Below are positions 8,301-9,158 of a stretch of 9,158 nt of DNA, piece after piece. The stretch spans positions 1-9,158 of the forward strand of contig JAESTB010000026.1 of assembly GCA_016763815.1 (NCBI GenBank), given 5' to 3'. Position 1 is the stretch's first letter; the number at the start of each line of letters is the position of its first letter. The translations under genes and the position numbers were made by a program. Source of the DNA: Arenicella sp. GTDB taxonomy: Bacteria > Pseudomonadota > Gammaproteobacteria > Arenicellales > Arenicellaceae. The notes beneath the pieces were generated by a model. The model worked only from the letters and a program-made list of their open reading frames with translations, searched no databases and was not told where the DNA came from.

Positions 8301-8390
8301 TTCGGATTAAGCTTCGCAACACTATTAACTTTATTAGTGGTGCCTGTTTTGTACTCTCTTTTTTACCGGGTAAGCTTTGCAGCAGAGTGA
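5316..8390 (+). CDS. RND efflux pump, inner-membrane permease (AcrB/HAE1 superfamily)
   Basis: A 1024-residue proton-driven exporter. One N-terminal helix (about 12-30) precedes the first large periplasmic porter/docking loop, which contains LTGEGFSYAELLD and an IHGAQQQRVFIDY strand. Five helices follow (about 330-480), then helix 7 (about 525-545), the second periplasmic loop, and five final helices (about 860-1015). Overall it resembles the TriC-like group more than AcrB itself. In helix 4 the relay motif reads VDNAIV: Asp399 matches AcrB Asp407, but Asn400 replaces Asp408. In helix 10 Asn930 replaces AcrB Lys940. The RLRPI motif before helix 11 is kept. The start is ATG 5316, because CGGAG (5303-5307) lies 8 nt upstream; TTG 5310 would leave only 2 nt. 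It starts 18 nt after the adaptor stop, so the three genes form one operon. Substrate unknown. Confidence 0.95.
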   Translation: MNLTQIAINNNRTLLVLVFALFITGISSFFSLPKQQDPGFTIRTAVISTRFEGASPERVEQLVTKKIEEKVQEMPEIDFITSESLPGISIIQVNFQERYTDMRPIFDNLRRKVDDIQSELPEGVPAPQVNDEYGDIFGSVYSLTGEGFSYAELLDVADQIRDQLLKDPDVAKVKIHGAQQQRVFIDYKSAILNELGLSPRQLSGILSRANIVSAGGSIVSGTERITLEPTGNFESVEDIRRTVISIPNVGLVYLSDIAKVYLAYEDPPSKLTRVKGERALAIGVSMRDGGDILKLGARLDALMPALERKYPWGISIEKIWFQADLVEVSIDNFVTSLSQSVMIVVAVMLIFLGLRTGLVVATLIPFTMMISFYFMQVFSITINQISLAALIISLGLLVDNAIVIVESVLVKRNAGIGAVQAAVESGKELATPLLVSSLTTAAAFMPIGLAESAVGEYTSDIFYVVAIALLVSWFLAMTFLPLLTVKAIKSPQGPPVEDALDGPLYTLYSRCLSWSLRNRLISIGAIVVVFLLSIMLMRFVPQIFIEPSEDPVFTAKLEMPLGTSIETTTKMVEDLDSFIKREYGQADGDIPAPMSSRMTFIGEGGPRLALTINPPNQNPANAFLIANTRDGQVVDEVINGIEAYLTKAQPDLSKQISRLENGPPVGYPIVVRIQGDDVDQLYRIADTVTEILYSNAKVLSVKNSWGLPSKKLKVEVNQERAQRAGVSSEDVAYSLRANLQGQQLSQFRDDDDLVPIILRADVSDREDISKLDGLSVYSQSTGNFVPLRQVADVKLVFEAGVIEHRDRVKTLSLKVQLKPEFNAAEVTAEIEPLLSNESGRWPDGYQYELGGESSESGDAGASIAAKLPIALLVILMLLVSQFNSIRSPIIILVTIPLGLIGVINGLIFAGSSFGFFTILGIIALSGIIINNAIVLIDRINVERFELDKEPRDAIMHACKQRLRPIFLATATTVLGMMPLVWGGTAMFKPMAISIIFGLSFATLLTLLVVPVLYSLFYRVSFAAE

Positions 8391-8460
8391 ATGCGCGTTA
8401 GAATTCAACCGCTGAACAAAGTCAAAATTTAAATGCTCGAAAGGGCAAAAATAAGCAAAG

Positions 8461-8465
8461 CGGAG
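8461..8465 (+). promoter_or_regulatory. ssb: Ribosome binding site of ssb
   Basis: CGGAG is followed by 6 nt and then ATG 8472. The upstream in-frame ATG 8433 has only AT-rich sequence before it and would add 13 residues without family counterpart. This site decides the ssb start. Confidence 0.8.
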
Positions 8466-8471
8466 CAAAAA

Positions 8472-9026
8472 ATGGCAGGTGTAAACAAAGTGATTATCGT
8501 TGGTAATTTGGGTAACGACCCAGAGGTTCGTTATTCGAATAACGGCGCTGCGATTGCAAACATCAGCGTAGCAACATCAGAAAATTGGAAAGACAAGAGC
8601 ACCGGTGAGCGCCAAGAGCGCACTGAGTGGCATAGAATAACCTTGTTTAATCGTCTTGGTGAAATAGCCGGCGAGTATCTTAAAAAAGGCTCAGAGGTCT
8701 ACATAGAAGGCAAATTACAAACACGTAAATGGCAAGATCAACAGGGTAATGATCGTTACTCAACCGATATTATTGCTGACCAAATGCAAATGCTAGACGG
8801 CCGCAGCGGTGGCGGTATGGGCGGTGGTCAAGGCGGCGGTGGCGGTTATCAGCAACCGAGCGGTGGTGGTTATCAGCAACCGAGCGGTGGTCAACAAGGT
8901 GGCGGCGGACAAGGCGGTAATCAGCCGCAATACGGTGGTGGCCAACAGGGCGGCGGCGGTCAGCCTCAGCAGAAACCTGCACAGCCAGCACCGGCTAATG
9001 ATTTTGATGATGATATCCCTTTTTGA
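8472..9026 (+). CDS. ssb: Single-stranded DNA-binding protein SSB
   Basis: A 184-residue cytoplasmic protein (E. coli SSB is 178) that coats single-stranded DNA in replication, recombination and repair as a homotetramer. The OB fold covers about residues 4-109: GVNKVIIVGNLGNDPEVRY at the start, TEWHRITLF (51-59) and YIEGKLQTRKW (77-87). Aromatic DNA-stacking residues Trp39, Trp53, Phe59 and Trp87 match E. coli Trp40, Trp54, Phe60 and Trp88. A Gly/Gln-rich disordered linker (about 112-175) leads to the acidic interaction tip DFDDDIPF (177-184), which recruits partner proteins. The start at 8472 gives MAGVNKV, as expected. The gene lies 81 nt after the RND pump stop with no terminator between, so read-through from the pump operon is possible; no clear promoter of its own was found. 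An intrinsic terminator follows. Confidence 0.98.
   Translation: MAGVNKVIIVGNLGNDPEVRYSNNGAAIANISVATSENWKDKSTGERQERTEWHRITLFNRLGEIAGEYLKKGSEVYIEGKLQTRKWQDQQGNDRYSTDIIADQMQMLDGRSGGGMGGGQGGGGGYQQPSGGGYQQPSGGQQGGGGQGGNQPQYGGGQQGGGGQPQQKPAQPAPANDFDDDIPF
8841..8888 (+). repeat. Tandem 24-bp repeat (2 copies) in the ssb linker
   Basis: Two adjacent 24-nt units (8841-8864 and 8865-8888) differ at a single base, the third (C versus T), which is silent. Each encodes GGYQQPSG in the disordered SSB linker. The near identity at DNA level suggests a recent duplication. Confidence 0.9.
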
Positions 9027-9063
9027 GGATTACATAAAACGTTATAGTTGATAATTTATAGAT

Positions 9064-9090
9064 AAGGGCTTGTTTTACAAGCCCTTTTTT
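9064..9090 (+). terminator. Intrinsic terminator downstream of ssb
   Basis: AAGGGCTTGT (9064-9073) pairs perfectly with ACAAGCCCTT (9077-9086), giving a 10-bp stem with a TTT loop, followed by a T tail through 9090 (six T in total from 9085). It lies 38 nt after the ssb stop and should end transcription of ssb and of any read-through from the efflux operon. Confidence 0.95.
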
Positions 9091-9158
9091 ATGATTAAGG
9101 GGTTTGTAAATGTAACGATACTTTGAATGTTTTGAAGTTAACTTGTGAGATGCTTAAA

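Noticed and set aside
8391..8432. A 13-codon ORF (MRVRIQPLNKVKI) starting directly after the RND pump stop and in the same frame as ssb
   Set aside because: Only a weak purine stretch lies before it, it has no recognisable features, and short ORFs between stops are expected by chance.
8433..8471. A 13-residue N-terminal extension of SSB from ATG 8433
   Set aside because: There is no ribosome site before ATG 8433, the extension has no family counterpart, and CGGAG is correctly spaced for ATG 8472.
9091..9158. Possible start of a new gene after the ssb terminator (ATG at 9091)
   Set aside because: That frame stops after 11 codons and no other coding signal is visible in the 68 nt; nothing is annotated there.

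Overview
The window looks like chromosomal DNA of a gammaproteobacterium of moderate GC content, possibly marine. The evidence is a uvrA start whose encoded protein closely matches gammaproteobacterial UvrA, an SSB with the enterobacterial/pseudomonad tip DFDDDIPF, and the gene neighbourhood uvrA - MFS transporter - ssb, which I recall from Pseudomonas aeruginosa (uvrA, an MFS gene and ssb in a row). Genus cannot be fixed from the sequence alone.

Layout, left to right. (1) Positions 1-148, minus strand: the first 49 codons of uvrA, cut by the window edge. (2) Positions 149-356: a divergent intergenic region with three dyad symmetries, a perfect -35 hexamer facing uvrA and a half-preserved LexA-like site. 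(3) 357-1724, plus: a 12-helix MFS transporter with an extra C-terminal cytoplasmic domain. (4) 1778-8390, plus: a three-gene RND efflux cassette in the order outer-membrane channel, lipoprotein membrane-fusion protein, inner-membrane RND pump. The genes overlap by 17 nt or are separated by 18 nt, so they are almost certainly one operon. (5) 8472-9026, plus: ssb, followed by a strong intrinsic terminator at 9064-9090. (6) 9091-9158: no gene seen.

The most unusual item is the first cassette gene. It encodes an 805-residue secreted protein in which a complete periplasmic ligand-binding domain, resembling the ABC_sub_bind/TrpX group of ABC-transporter substrate-binding proteins, is joined to the N-terminus of a complete TolC/OprM-type outer-membrane channel. 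Together with the downstream fusion protein and pump this suggests a tripartite exporter whose exit duct carries its own ligand-capturing or ligand-sensing module. The cassette sits between the MFS gene and ssb, where a shorter arrangement is expected, so it looks like an insertion into a conserved neighbourhood. No transposase, integrase, tRNA or flanking repeat was seen that would explain how it arrived.

Start corrections: the RND pump most likely starts at ATG 5316 (not TTG 5310) and ssb at ATG 8472 (not ATG 8433), in both cases because a Shine-Dalgarno sequence is correctly spaced only from the later codon.
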